This document shows positions 36,057 to 44,206 of a DNA stretch of 64,000 nt, piece after piece. This stretch comes from JABJMC01 sp964473745 (lineage in GTDB: Bacteria > Patescibacteriota > Gracilibacteria > UBA1369 > UBA12473), in the NCBI GenBank assembly GCA_964473745.1, contig CAYYQE010000003.1:1-64000 (forward strand), in the 5' to 3' direction. The notes beneath the pieces are model-generated. The model searched no databases. It was not told the DNA's origin and saw only the letters and a list, made by a program, of their open reading frames with translations. A program made the position numbers and the translations under genes. Each line of letters begins with the position of its first letter. The stretch's first letter is position 1.

Positions 36057-36830
36057 ATGCTTTCAGTTAAAAATTTAAAGGTGGCTGTGGAGAAGAAGGA
36101 GATCCTTCATGGAATTAATTTAGAAATAAAACCTGGCGAGGTGCACGCGATTATGGGGCCAAATGGGAGTGGGAAGAGCACGCTTTCGAATGTTTTGATG
36201 GGTCACTCTAAATATGAAGTAACGCAGGGTTCGATTGAATTTATGAGTCAGAATTTATTGGAATTAGAGCCGGAAGAAAGGGCGCAGCTTGGGATGTTTT
36301 TGGCTTTTCAATATCCAAAGGAAATTCCAGGAGTGTCATTAGTTTCATTTTTGCGAGCCGCTTATAATGCGGTGCGAAAGGATGAGGATCCGATGTCTCT
36401 TTATCATTTTAAGAAAATTTTAGAGGAGAAAATGGAGCTAGTTGGGTTACCGTTGTCTTTTATGAATCGTTCCTTAAACGAAGGGTTTTCTGGTGGTGAA
36501 AAAAAGAAGGCCGAAATTTTGCAAATGGCGGTTTTGGAGCCGCGATTGGCGATTTTGGATGAGACGGATTCCGGTCTGGATATTGATGCTTTAAAAATGA
36601 TTTGTAAAACTGTGCAGGCGATTCAAAATCCCAAACAAAGTATTTTGCTCATTACGCATTATCCGCGAATTTTGGACTATATTACTCCGGATAAAGTGCA
36701 TGTTTTGATGGACGGAAAAATTGTGATGGAAGATGGAGAACGGTTGGCTCGCAAATTGGAGGAGCGTGGTTATGATTATGTGCGCGAAAAAGTAGGAATC
36801 AAAAATTCAGGACTTAAAATTGTTAATTAA
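36057..36830 (+). CDS. sufC: Fe-S assembly ATPase SufC
   Basis: 257 residues, an ABC-type ATPase. Walker A is GPNGSGKST (residues 34-42), the signature region is FSGGEKKKAEI, Walker B is LAILDETDSGLD, and the switch His is in LLITHYPRI. SufC powers the SufBCD scaffold on which Fe-S clusters are built. The stop overlaps the sufB start as TAATG. Length and motifs are normal. Confidence 0.98.
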   Translation: MLSVKNLKVAVEKKEILHGINLEIKPGEVHAIMGPNGSGKSTLSNVLMGHSKYEVTQGSIEFMSQNLLELEPEERAQLGMFLAFQYPKEIPGVSLVSFLRAAYNAVRKDEDPMSLYHFKKILEEKMELVGLPLSFMNRSLNEGFSGGEKKKAEILQMAVLEPRLAILDETDSGLDIDALKMICKTVQAIQNPKQSILLITHYPRILDYITPDKVHVLMDGKIVMEDGERLARKLEERGYDYVREKVGIKNSGLKIVN

Positions 36831-38239
36831 TGGGTGCACTTGATTACATTCAGGATTTGGATCGAAGTGTTTTTGATGAAGCGAATCAGCAGTCTTATGC
36901 TACGAAAGCGCAAAAGGGCTTGAGTGAGGAGTTGGTGCGGCGAATTTCAAAAGAAAAAAATGAGCCTAAATGGATGCTGGAATTGCGGTTAAAAGCGCTT
37001 AAGATGTTTAGGGAGATGGAGTTGCCAAATTGGGGCGTAGATCTTTCGGATTTGGATTTTGATGATTTGATTTATTATGCCTCGCCCGAGGAAATGAAGG
37101 GCTATGCTACGCGTTGGGAGGATGTACCAGCGGATGTGAAGCGGACTTTTGAAAGATTGGGAATTCCAGAGGCAGAACGTAAGGTTTTGGCTGGAGCTGG
37201 GGCACAATATGACTCGTTGAATGCTTATCATAGTTTGAAGGCAGAGTGGGAGAGTAAGGGCGTGATTTTTGAGGATATGGATATGGCGGTGCAGAAATAT
37301 CCGGATTTGGTAAAGAAGTATTTTATGAAAGCGGTGCCGAGTTCGGATCATAAATTTGCGGCGCTGCACGCGGCCGTGTGGTCTGGGGGAACGTTTTTGT
37401 TTATTCCGCGTGGGGTGCATGTAGATCAACCTTTACAGGCTTATTTTCGAATGAATGCGCAGAATATGGGGCAGTTTGAGCATACCTTGATAATTATTGA
37501 AGAAGGGGCGCAAGGGCATTATGTGGAGGGATGTTCAGCTCCTAAATACGGTTCGACCTCGTTACATGCAGGATGTGTGGAAATTTATGTGAAAAAGAAC
37601 GCGCGTTTTCGGTATTCCAGTGTGGAGAATTGGTCGCAGGATACTTATAATTTGAATACCAAGCGGGCGATAGTGGATGAGAACGGAATAATGGAATGGG
37701 TTGGGGGGAATTTGGGGAGTGGCAAAACCATGCTTTATCCGTGTTCAATTTTGCGCGGACGGCGAGCTAGTTCGGATCATTTGGGAATTGCTTTTGCGAA
37801 TAAGGGTCAAATTCAGGATGTGGGTGCTAAAGTGGTTCATATTGGGGAAGAAACAACTTCCACAGTTTTATCGAAAGGGATTTCCAAGGGTGGTGGCAAG
37901 TCGATTTATCGGGGGCTTTTACAGATCAATAAAGGGGCTAAGAACGCTAAGTCTAATGTGCGTTGTGATGCTCTTATTTTGGATGGAGAGTCATGGAGTG
38001 ATACTTATCCAGATCTTCGCATTCACGAAGAGGATGTGTCGATTGGGCATGAAGCTAGTGTGGGGAAAATTAGTGAGGAGCAATTATTCTATTTGCGAAG
38101 TCGGGGGATGTCTGAAGATGAGGCGCTGGCCATGATTGTGAATGGATTTATTGAGCCAATTATTAAAGCGTTGCCACTCGAATATGCGGTAGAAATGAAC
38201 CGTTTGATTGAGATGGAAATGGAAGATTCAGTTGGTTAA
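36830..38239 (+). CDS. sufB: Fe-S assembly scaffold SufB
   Basis: 469 residues, typical SufB. Recognisable stretches are YASPEEMKGYATRWEDVP near the N-terminus, AAVWSGGTFLFIPRGVHVD, EGCSAPKYGSTSLHAGCVEI (with the conserved Cys positions), ENWSQDTYNLNTKRA and the C-terminal EASVGKISEEQLFYLRSRGM and FIEPIIKALPLEYAVE. SufB with SufC and SufD assembles clusters using sulfur from SufS. Start overlaps the sufC stop. Confidence 0.98.
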   Translation: MGALDYIQDLDRSVFDEANQQSYATKAQKGLSEELVRRISKEKNEPKWMLELRLKALKMFREMELPNWGVDLSDLDFDDLIYYASPEEMKGYATRWEDVPADVKRTFERLGIPEAERKVLAGAGAQYDSLNAYHSLKAEWESKGVIFEDMDMAVQKYPDLVKKYFMKAVPSSDHKFAALHAAVWSGGTFLFIPRGVHVDQPLQAYFRMNAQNMGQFEHTLIIIEEGAQGHYVEGCSAPKYGSTSLHAGCVEIYVKKNARFRYSSVENWSQDTYNLNTKRAIVDENGIMEWVGGNLGSGKTMLYPCSILRGRRASSDHLGIAFANKGQIQDVGAKVVHIGEETTSTVLSKGISKGGGKSIYRGLLQINKGAKNAKSNVRCDALILDGESWSDTYPDLRIHEEDVSIGHEASVGKISEEQLFYLRSRGMSEDEALAMIVNGFIEPIIKALPLEYAVEMNRLIEMEMEDSVG

Positions 38240-38247
38240 TTAATTTT

Positions 38248-38820
38248 ATGGAAATTGTAATCAAAAAAAATGAGGAGAAAAAAATAACGCGTTTGCCGGC
38301 GGCAAAAGTGTGCTATGTGCTTCATGAGGCGGCGAAATTGCAACTTAATTTAGAGCAAGCCAAAGGTGAAGTTGCGGTGGAGTTGCGGGGCAAAGGAAGT
38401 GAAGTGGAGTCTAGAATTTATTTGGCGGTGAGTGATGGTGAATCAAAATTTAACCTGGAACATCGACATATTGGAAAAGATACAAAATCTAAAATGACGC
38501 AGAAAATTGCTTTAACTGGGCGAGCGCATGTTGGTTTGGCTGGAACAGTGCATATGGAGCCGAGCTGCAGTGGTGCTGAGGGTGATTTGGCGCAGCATAG
38601 TTTGTTGCTCAGTCCCGAGGCGCGGGTAAATGCTCAGCCAAATTTAGAAATTAGACATCACGAAGTAAAGGCTTCGCACGCTTCGACAATGGAGCGAGTG
38701 AATGACGAAAAATTATTTTATTTAACCTCACGCGGAGTTTCCAAAAAAGAAGCGCGACAACTTTTAATTGAAGGATTTTTTGTTGGAGCTTCTGATAAAT
38801 TGCTAACCATTTTATTATGA
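38248..38820 (+). CDS. sufD: Short SufD-like protein (SufBD core, C-terminal half only)
   Basis: 190 residues against the roughly 400-450 usual for SufD. It keeps the beta-helical core and the C-terminal helical end: GRAHVGLAGTVHMEPSCSGA, LLLSPEARVNAQPNLEIRHH, ASHASTMERVNDEKLFYLTSRGVSKKEARQLLIEGFF. The His in EVKASHA corresponds to the SufD cluster-forming interface. The N-terminal helical domain is absent, and no frameshift remains upstream: sufB ends eight bases before the start. It may pair with SufB as a minimal partner. Its stop overlaps the sufS start (ATGA). Confidence 0.87.
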   Translation: MEIVIKKNEEKKITRLPAAKVCYVLHEAAKLQLNLEQAKGEVAVELRGKGSEVESRIYLAVSDGESKFNLEHRHIGKDTKSKMTQKIALTGRAHVGLAGTVHMEPSCSGAEGDLAQHSLLLSPEARVNAQPNLEIRHHEVKASHASTMERVNDEKLFYLTSRGVSKKEARQLLIEGFFVGASDKLLTILL

Positions 38821-39974
38821 TTTCACGTTTTCCATTTTTCAAAAAAGATTCAAATATTGTTTATTTAGATAGTGCGGCTACGACACAGCGGGTGGATAGC
38901 GCCCTGGCTGCGGAGATGGATTTTTATACCAAGATGAATGCTAATGTGCATCGCGGTTTGTATCCAATGGCTGAAAAAGCCACGGAAAAATATGAAGCGG
39001 TCCGTACGATGGCGAAGCGATTTTTAAATGCCTCAAATAGCGACGAAGTAGTGCTTACGCGCGGGACAACTGAGTCATTAAATTTGGTGGCGCAAAGTTA
39101 TGGTGGAGCAGTTTTACAGGAGGGCGATGAGATTTTATTGACCATTATGGAGCATCATTCAAATTTGGTGCCTTGGCAAATGGTGACGAAAAAAACTGGG
39201 GCTAAATTACGATTTGTAGATTTGAATGAAAAGTTTAAATGCAACGAGCAAACGAAAATTGTGGCGGTGACTGGGCTTTCAAATACTTTGGGTGTTGGTA
39301 TGAATTTAGAAGAGGTGATAGATGAGGCGCGGCGAGTGGGAGCAATTGTTGTTTTGGATGCGGCTCAAATGGCGGCGCATTTACCAATTGATGTGCAGGC
39401 TTTGGATGTGGATTTTGTAGCGTTTTCAAGTCATAAAATGTATGGGCCTACTGGAGCTGGAGTTTTGTGGGGGAGAAAAGAATTACTCGAGAAAATGGAG
39501 CCTATGATGGGGGGAGGGGATATGATTAGAGAAGTTTATTTAGATCGTTCAACTTGGAACGATGTGCCGTATAAATTTGAGTCTGGTACTCCAAATATTG
39601 CGCAGGTACTTGGAATGGGGGCGGCGATGGAGTTTTTGATGGAGATTGGATTTGATGAAATTCAGGCGCATGATAAAAAGTTAATGGGATATTTGAAAGA
39701 GCGTTTGCGAAAGTTGGATTTTGTGAGGATTTTTGGCGATGAGCACGTGGGGATTTTGTCATTTGTCGTTGAAGATGTGCACAATCATGATGTGGCCGCG
39801 ATTTTGGGTGAAAATGATGTGTGTGTTCGCGCTGGACATCATTGCACCATGCCCCTTATGCAAAAACTTGGAGTTCCTGGAACAACCCGGGTTAGTTTTG
39901 GGATTTATAATACGGAGGAGGATGTGGATCGATTGCTAATAGGCTTGGATGAGGTTGTCGACAAGTTGTTGTAA
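38817..39974 (+). CDS. sufS: Cysteine desulfurase SufS
   Basis: 385 residues, class V PLP-dependent aminotransferase fold. The PLP lysine lies in AFSSHKMYGPTGAGVLWG (about residue 207), DAAQMAAHLPIDV contains the PLP-contacting Asp, and the persulfide-forming Cys is about residue 343 in RAGHHCTMPLMQKLG. It takes sulfur from cysteine for SufB, with SufU as the likely acceptor. It overlaps sufD by four bases and is last in the operon. Confidence 0.97.
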   Translation: MISRFPFFKKDSNIVYLDSAATTQRVDSALAAEMDFYTKMNANVHRGLYPMAEKATEKYEAVRTMAKRFLNASNSDEVVLTRGTTESLNLVAQSYGGAVLQEGDEILLTIMEHHSNLVPWQMVTKKTGAKLRFVDLNEKFKCNEQTKIVAVTGLSNTLGVGMNLEEVIDEARRVGAIVVLDAAQMAAHLPIDVQALDVDFVAFSSHKMYGPTGAGVLWGRKELLEKMEPMMGGGDMIREVYLDRSTWNDVPYKFESGTPNIAQVLGMGAAMEFLMEIGFDEIQAHDKKLMGYLKERLRKLDFVRIFGDEHVGILSFVVEDVHNHDVAAILGENDVCVRAGHHCTMPLMQKLGVPGTTRVSFGIYNTEEDVDRLLIGLDEVVDKLL

Positions 39975-39994
39975 GTGTTTATTTGTGGTATAAT
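39966..39994 (+). promoter_or_regulatory. Promoter of the ComF-like gene, leaderless arrangement
   Basis: TTGTTG, 17-base spacer, TATAAT. The ATG at 40001 begins only six bases after the -10, so transcription should start at or next to the initiation codon. Confidence 0.75.
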
Positions 39995-40000
39995 AAATGA

Positions 40001-40969
40001 ATGACAGATGAACAAGATACATCTATAGGTGCTTTAGAAAATGTGGATTTAGGCCATGGGGATCCCCCTGCTCTAGAAACTGAACCAGACTTAGCGGAAT
40101 CGACACGGGCCACTTTGATGCAAGCTGTTGGCCAAATGCCAATGGCAGCGGAAATGAGCGAGGCTCCCTTTGAAGATGGATTGAAGCAATTAATGGAAAT
40201 GTTTTTTAAGGAAAGTGAATATGGGAGGAAATTATTAGAAAAAACGGGGATTGCTGTTGAAGGGCAAGATGTAATTGAAGTCGTAAAACAAGTTTATGAA
40301 AAAATAGGAATAGATTTAGTAAAAGAGGCTTTTTATGAATATTTTGAAAGGAATGGAGTTTTGCCTCCTTTTTATAAGTCAGATGAAGATGTATTCCCGG
40401 ATTTAAGAACTTTTTATGGAGATGACCCTCGTTTGCATAGTCAAACAGATCAGACTTTAGGAGAATATATTGATGATTGGCGTAATAAGGATGTGTCTGA
40501 TGAAGAGAGAAAGTGGTGTAAAGTGAGTGAAGATGTGCGTGCAGGATTAGATCCTAAGTTACAAGGAGAGATAGTGGAACAATTTGTTGAACGTGTTGCA
40601 ACTCTTCCTGAGGCGCCAGATGTTCTGACAATGATGCCTTCTTCTGATCCGAGTAAATCGCCTGATCAATATCAAATGTTTCCTTTTGCTAGTGAAATTG
40701 TAGCTAAAACCGGAACGCCTTTTGATTTTGGTTTAATGAGAGCAATTAAAGAACGAGATAGAGTAGAGGCGTTTCAGGGAAAAGATAAGTATTTTGGTCG
40801 TCGGTCGGCTTTGGAGGGGACGATTCAAATTAATAATGACGTCCTGGGTAAAGTGATTTTGATAATGGATGATGGTTGGAGTAGTGGGGCGTCTTTGGAT
40901 ACAGTAAAAAAGATGCTTTATGAGCAAGGAGCAAAAAAAGTATATTCAATGCATTTGGTGCGTTGCTAG
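40001..40969 (+). CDS. Protein with C-terminal ComF-like phosphoribosyltransferase domain
   Basis: 322 residues. The last 110 or so resemble ComF-type phosphoribosyltransferases: FASEIVAKTGTPFDFGLMRA, a basic/Gln segment (ERDRVEAFQGKDKYFGRRSA) and the PRPP-loop-like VILIMDDGWSSGASLDTVKK followed by GAKKVYSMHLVRC. The canonical loop is DDVxTTGxT; here Trp-Ser-Ser replaces the middle, so catalysis is uncertain. The first 200 residues are acidic and helical with no zinc ribbon and no recognised family. ComF helps natural transformation, and a comEC gene occurs elsewhere in the window. Convergent with the antiporter, overlapping four bases. Confidence 0.65.
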   Translation: MTDEQDTSIGALENVDLGHGDPPALETEPDLAESTRATLMQAVGQMPMAAEMSEAPFEDGLKQLMEMFFKESEYGRKLLEKTGIAVEGQDVIEVVKQVYEKIGIDLVKEAFYEYFERNGVLPPFYKSDEDVFPDLRTFYGDDPRLHSQTDQTLGEYIDDWRNKDVSDEERKWCKVSEDVRAGLDPKLQGEIVEQFVERVATLPEAPDVLTMMPSSDPSKSPDQYQMFPFASEIVAKTGTPFDFGLMRAIKERDRVEAFQGKDKYFGRRSALEGTIQINNDVLGKVILIMDDGWSSGASLDTVKKMLYEQGAKKVYSMHLVRC

Positions 40970-41973
40970 CGATCCATTATTTTTGCGTCTTGTTTCACCA
41001 TCCGACGCAGCATAATTGGGAAAAGCAGCACACTAATAATAACGTTTAGGACAATGCTGACGTAGAGAATTTGTGGAATTAAACCAAGTTCTAAGGCAAT
41101 AAAGGCAATGGCTACTTCGACTGTGCCACGACTGCTCATGCCCCAGCCAACTAAATACAATTGTTTCCAGTTAAGGTCATCAATTAATGGTTTGCTGAGC
41201 ATGCTTCCCAGAATTTTCCCAAATAAGGCGATGAAAGTAACAACAACAATTACCCACCACTGCTCTGAGATAGAATCAAAGCTAAAATTGGTGCCCATGC
41301 TTATAAAAAAGAAAGGGACAAGCAAAATTAAAATCCATTTTTCAAGAGCTTTCAAAAAATGTTTATCTCGACCAATTAAATGATGAGACATGATTCCGAT
41401 GGCAAATAAAATTACCGCGATGCCTAGCTGGGGGAGTCCAGTGGCCGTAACATTTCCCGTGGCAAAATAAATCAGTCCCATAAATAAAAATAATCCAAAA
41501 ACTTCTTCGACAATTCCTGAACCCATTAAAATTGTACCTAATTTAGTTTGGAGTTTTTTCATTTCCAGCAAAACACTGGCTTTGGTTGCTTCGGCGGTGA
41601 TTGCTAAACAAATTCCAACGGCGAGCGCGGCAATCCACGAAAATCCAATTAATTTTAATATTACAGTAGCTAAAATGAGTGGAGCAAGTGAGGCCGTGGT
41701 GGCGACGGCAAAAGCGTCTTTTCTTTCTTTAAACAATAAACACCACGAAATTTCGAGCCCAGCTAGAAACATCAATGTTAAAAATCCAAAATCTCCTAAA
41801 TGATGAATGGTTTCGATGTGTGTGGATAAGAGAAGTTCTTTTAAAGGAGTGGCTCCCAAAATTATTCCAGCGGCAAGTAGCCCGAGAACTTTGGGTAAAT
41901 GGATTTTCTTGGCAAGAGCCATGAAAATAAAGGAGACCAGGACAGAAATAACGAGGGTGGCAATTAATGACAT
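40966..41973 (-). CDS. Cation:proton antiporter, CPA2 (KefB/NapA-like) family, membrane domain
   Basis: About 335 residues from ATG 41973 (a TTG start at 42033 would add 20 residues). There are about eleven hydrophobic segments with KIHLPKVLGLLAAGIILG near the start, FLAGLEISWCLLFKE, ICLAITAEATKASVLLEM (ion-binding-helix region) and LVGWGMSSRGTVEVAIAFIAL near the C-terminus, all typical of Na+/H+ exchanger family PF00999. It exchanges Na+ or K+ for protons across the cytoplasmic membrane. No C-terminal TrkA-N domain is present. Ion specificity cannot be read from sequence. Confidence 0.9.
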   Translation of the reverse strand: MSLIATLVISVLVSFIFMALAKKIHLPKVLGLLAAGIILGATPLKELLLSTHIETIHHLGDFGFLTLMFLAGLEISWCLLFKERKDAFAVATTASLAPLILATVILKLIGFSWIAALAVGICLAITAEATKASVLLEMKKLQTKLGTILMGSGIVEEVFGLFLFMGLIYFATGNVTATGLPQLGIAVILFAIGIMSHHLIGRDKHFLKALEKWILILLVPFFFISMGTNFSFDSISEQWWVIVVVTFIALFGKILGSMLSKPLIDDLNWKQLYLVGWGMSSRGTVEVAIAFIALELGLIPQILYVSIVLNVIISVLLFPIMLRRMVKQDAKIMDR

Positions 41974-42027
41974 GGTTTTTTGGGAGGAAATTTGCGCTAA
42001 TAATATAGCATAGATTATAAGGAGTTG

Positions 42028-42055
42028 TTGCAAGTAATTAAGGTTGAGCTATAAT
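42028..42055 (+). promoter_or_regulatory. Promoter at the edge of the GC-rich island
   Basis: TTGCAA, 16-base spacer, TATAAT. It has host-like composition and lies immediately before the GC-rich sequence, about 100 bases upstream of the lipoprotein ATG at 42155. Confidence 0.7.
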
Positions 42056-42154
42056 AGCGATCCGTTAAGTTGCTTCGTCCCAATTACGTGGGCGTGTCAC
42101 AGATACGGACCCTGCTCTTTTATAGTCCGCCCCCCAGAAAGCGAGTATTGCCCC

Positions 42155-42748
42155 ATGGTTTGTCGTATGATTTGGTTCCTGGCCGCCATCCTGGCGGCGT
42201 CTTTGCAGTTGCTGTTCTGTCCGAGCTGCAACCCGGCGCCGGCCATCGAGCCGCCGGAGGAGTCGCCCCTGGGTCGCCACATGGGCCCGATCGGAGTGGA
42301 CCCGACTCCCAAGCGTGAGCGTGAGCTCCCGCCTCTGGCCCCGACTCTGCCGCCGATGTTGGAGACCGAAAGCGAGGCGTTGGTTCCCGGTAACTCCCAC
42401 CTCTCGGTGAGGGTCCCGTGCCATCAGGTTCGGACGCAGAGCCTCATCGAGTGGTACACCGAGATCAGCCCTACCTTCTTCGAAACCCCCGACCCCATCA
42501 TCTGGGGACAACTGGATCTGTACGAGGAGCAGCTCCAGAGTATCGGGATGGAAGAGATCCATGATGTTCTTCTGGACAATGACATTCCTCTCAAGGGAGT
42601 GGAGTTCGAAGACCAGTGGGTCAGGTACAAGCAGGGAGGAGAGACGTGTTACGTGATCAAGTTCTGTCAGGCGTACTGGAGAGTCTACCAGTCCGACTAT
42701 CAGATCTGCGCTGATCGTCTCGCAACCCCTCATTGGATCGACCCCTGA
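42155..42748 (+). CDS. Putative secreted lipoprotein of unknown function in the GC-rich island
   Basis: 197 residues from ATG 42155 (the frame is open further upstream to 42044). It starts with a hydrophobic signal segment (MVCRMIWFLAAILAASLQLL) followed by Cys22 and Cys25 before a Pro-rich stretch, suggesting a lipoprotein or Cys-containing secreted protein. The C-terminal part (about 95-197) looks globular, with Trp, Tyr and Cys (ETCYVIKFCQAYWRVYQSDY). Codon use is ATC, CTG, GAG, GAC, AAG, TTC and TAC, opposite to the rest of the window, which supports this frame being translated and recently acquired. I recognise no family. Confidence 0.72.
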   Translation: MVCRMIWFLAAILAASLQLLFCPSCNPAPAIEPPEESPLGRHMGPIGVDPTPKRERELPPLAPTLPPMLETESEALVPGNSHLSVRVPCHQVRTQSLIEWYTEISPTFFETPDPIIWGQLDLYEEQLQSIGMEEIHDVLLDNDIPLKGVEFEDQWVRYKQGGETCYVIKFCQAYWRVYQSDYQICADRLATPHWIDP

Positions 42749-42775
42749 TCAACAACCGGGGTGTGGAAAAAAAGA

Positions 42776-42824
42776 GCAGGCAAAATTCCCGGTCGTCATG
42801 TTGGTGGCCGGGGATTTGTCTTGC
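42776..42824. repeat. Hairpin 1 of the GC-rich tail
   Basis: Arms 42776-42792 and 42808-42824 (17 bases each) pair with two mismatches and two G-T pairs around a 15-base loop. There is no T-run after it. Confidence 0.7.
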
Positions 42825-42854
42825 ATGGGAGAAAACCTGCGGTTTTCCCCCATG
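42824..42854. repeat. Hairpin 2 of the GC-rich tail
   Basis: CATGGGAGAAAACC, loop TGC, GGTTTTCCCCCATG: 14-base arms with one mismatch. It abuts hairpin 1 and lacks a T-run. Confidence 0.85.
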
Positions 42855-42906
42855 AACCCCCTTTCCCTTCAATGGTTGTTCGTGAATTTTGTCCCGCGAA
42901 ACTCCG

Positions 42907-42950
42907 CCGCAATCCACCCCGGGACCCACAAGACCCGTGGGTGTTTGCGG
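42907..42950. repeat. Hairpin 3 of the GC-rich tail
   Basis: Outer arms CCGCAA/TTGCGG enclose inner arms ACCCAC/GTGGGT with a 7-base loop and an asymmetric internal bulge. Confidence 0.6.
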
Positions 42951-42968
42951 CTCGTTGTGTAGCTTGAC

Positions 42969-42989
42969 GGTTTTCTGTTCCAGAAAACC
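42969..42989. repeat. Hairpin 4 of the GC-rich tail
   Basis: GGTTTTCTG, loop TTC, CAGAAAACC: a perfect 9-bp stem. The arm shares GGTTTTC with hairpin 2. No T-run follows on either strand. Confidence 0.8.
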
Positions 42990-43033
42990 TTAACAAAATT
43001 CACTCACGTTTTAGTAATAATGCGCGTGGGCCC

Positions 43034-43744
43034 TTAAATCTTTCCCGCAAGATATGCTTTTCTCTTTTTTTCTGGGAATTTTTCAATGGCGTACCGGAGC
43101 ATCATGCGCGGCATTTCTCGATAGTATTTTTTAAGGAAGCGTTCCTCGGTGGCGAGGCTGCGATTGCCGATTTCACGTAACATCCAACCAATCGCTTTAT
43201 GCATTAAATCATGTTCTTCAAACAGGAGTAATTCAGCGAGTTTTAGGGCATCTTTAAAATCTTTTTCTTTAATAAAAGCAAAAGTAGAAAGCACGGCGAT
43301 TCGTTTTTTCCAAAGATTGGGGGATTTAGCAAAAGTATATAAAATTTCGCGGTCTTCATTTAGGAGATGGTGTCCCAAAATATAAGGAGCTGAGGTGTCT
43401 ACTAAATCCCAGTTATTTATGCGAGTGGCATTGTGTAAATAAAGATTGATGTAGGGTTTGGCGTTTTCACCATTATCTACGGCTTTTTCATATTGAATTC
43501 GTAAAATGAAAAGAGCCACCATGCGTTCTTCGTGGATTTTGGAATGTAGTAGTTTTTCGATGTCTTTTAAGTAAAGACCTTTAAAATTTTGGGCAGTTTT
43601 GCGAAGTTCGGGGACTTTGATTCCGATAAAAACATCTCCCTCGCCGTACTCGCCGGGACCTGTTTTGAAGAAGCGTTGTAAGTTTTTGGCATGACTTGAA
43701 TTCGCTTTTTCTTGGAGTTCTTTTTTAAGATCACTTAAATTCAT
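43034..43744 (-). CDS. AlkD-like DNA alkylation repair protein (HEAT-repeat glycosylase)
   Basis: About 236 residues from ATG 43744; an upstream in-frame start at 43762 lies in the promoter and is less likely. The all-helical HEAT-like repeats match the DNA alkylation repair family: FIGIKVPELRKTAQNF, KIHEERMVALFILRIQYEKA, INNWDLVDTSAPYILGHHLL, WKKRIAVLSTFAFIKEKDF and DLMHKAIGWMLREIGNRS. These proteins excise cationic alkylated purines. The NNWDLVD and WKKR segments supply the Trp, Asp and Arg of the family active site. The ATG follows a TATAAT by six bases. Confidence 0.93.
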   Translation of the reverse strand: MNLSDLKKELQEKANSSHAKNLQRFFKTGPGEYGEGDVFIGIKVPELRKTAQNFKGLYLKDIEKLLHSKIHEERMVALFILRIQYEKAVDNGENAKPYINLYLHNATRINNWDLVDTSAPYILGHHLLNEDREILYTFAKSPNLWKKRIAVLSTFAFIKEKDFKDALKLAELLLFEEHDLMHKAIGWMLREIGNRSLATEERFLKKYYREMPRMMLRYAIEKFPEKKRKAYLAGKI

Positions 43745-43750
43745 GGCTTT

Positions 43751-43756
43751 ATTATA
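43751..43756 (-). promoter_or_regulatory. -10 box of the AlkD-like gene, leaderless arrangement
   Basis: TATAAT on the minus strand, six bases before ATG 43744. The -35 is weak (TTCATT, 18-base spacing). Confidence 0.5.
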
Positions 43757-43775
43757 GTACACTTCACCTCACAAA

Positions 43776-44135
43776 ATGAATATTTATCAAGAACAAATTG
43801 TAGATCTAGCCAAAAACCCACTTAATAAGAGGGAGATGAAGGATGCCACAAAAACGCATTCTGGGGTAAATATAACCTGTGGAGACCATGTGCGTATTTA
43901 TTTGAAACTGGATGGCGAAAGGATTGTAGAGGCTACCTGGGAAGGGGAGGGATGTGCGATTAGTACGGCTTCGGCTTCGCTGCTTACCGAGGAATTAAAG
44001 GGAAAAACCTTAAAAGAAGCTCAAGAATTTAGCAAAGAAGACCTTTTTGAAATGCTGGGAATTAAGGATTTAGGCCCGGGGCGAGTTAAATGTGTGACGC
44101 TTTCTTTAGAGACTTTTCAGGGATGTGTTTATTGA
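43776..44135 (+). CDS. sufU: SufU/IscU-type Fe-S scaffold or sulfur acceptor
   Basis: 119 residues. The three ligand cysteines are Cys35 in NITCGD, Cys60 in GEGCAISTASAS and Cys106 in RVKCVTLSLET, and Asp37 follows the first as in zinc-bound SufU. SufU accepts sulfur from SufS and hands it to SufBCD. It is a separate transcription unit about 4 kb from the suf operon, divergent from the AlkD-like gene with a 31-base gap. The short length (about 140 is usual) reflects trimmed termini. Confidence 0.94.
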   Translation: MNIYQEQIVDLAKNPLNKREMKDATKTHSGVNITCGDHVRIYLKLDGERIVEATWEGEGCAISTASASLLTEELKGKTLKEAQEFSKEDLFEMLGIKDLGPGRVKCVTLSLETFQGCVY

Positions 44136-44206
44136 TGTAAATTTGTTTGCATCAGTGTTTTTTTCTGTTAAATTATTATTGTAATTTATATTTAACAAAT
44201 ATTTGC

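Larger units (their letters stand above)
42056..43015. other. GC-rich island of foreign composition
   Basis: About 960 bases where GC-rich codons and runs replace the AT-leaning host style, starting right after a TATAAT box and ending before the AlkD-like gene. It holds one gene (42155-42748) and a non-coding tail with four hairpins. Both borders are sharp by eye. Horizontal acquisition or an assembly join are the alternatives. Confidence 0.8.

Noticed and set aside
42065..42733. 222-residue minus-strand ORF in the GC-rich island
   Set aside because: High GC leaves both strands open. The plus frame has the consistent GC-ending third positions, a signal peptide and an upstream promoter.
42776..42989. 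Rho-independent terminators
   Set aside because: None of the four stems is followed by a T-run on either strand.
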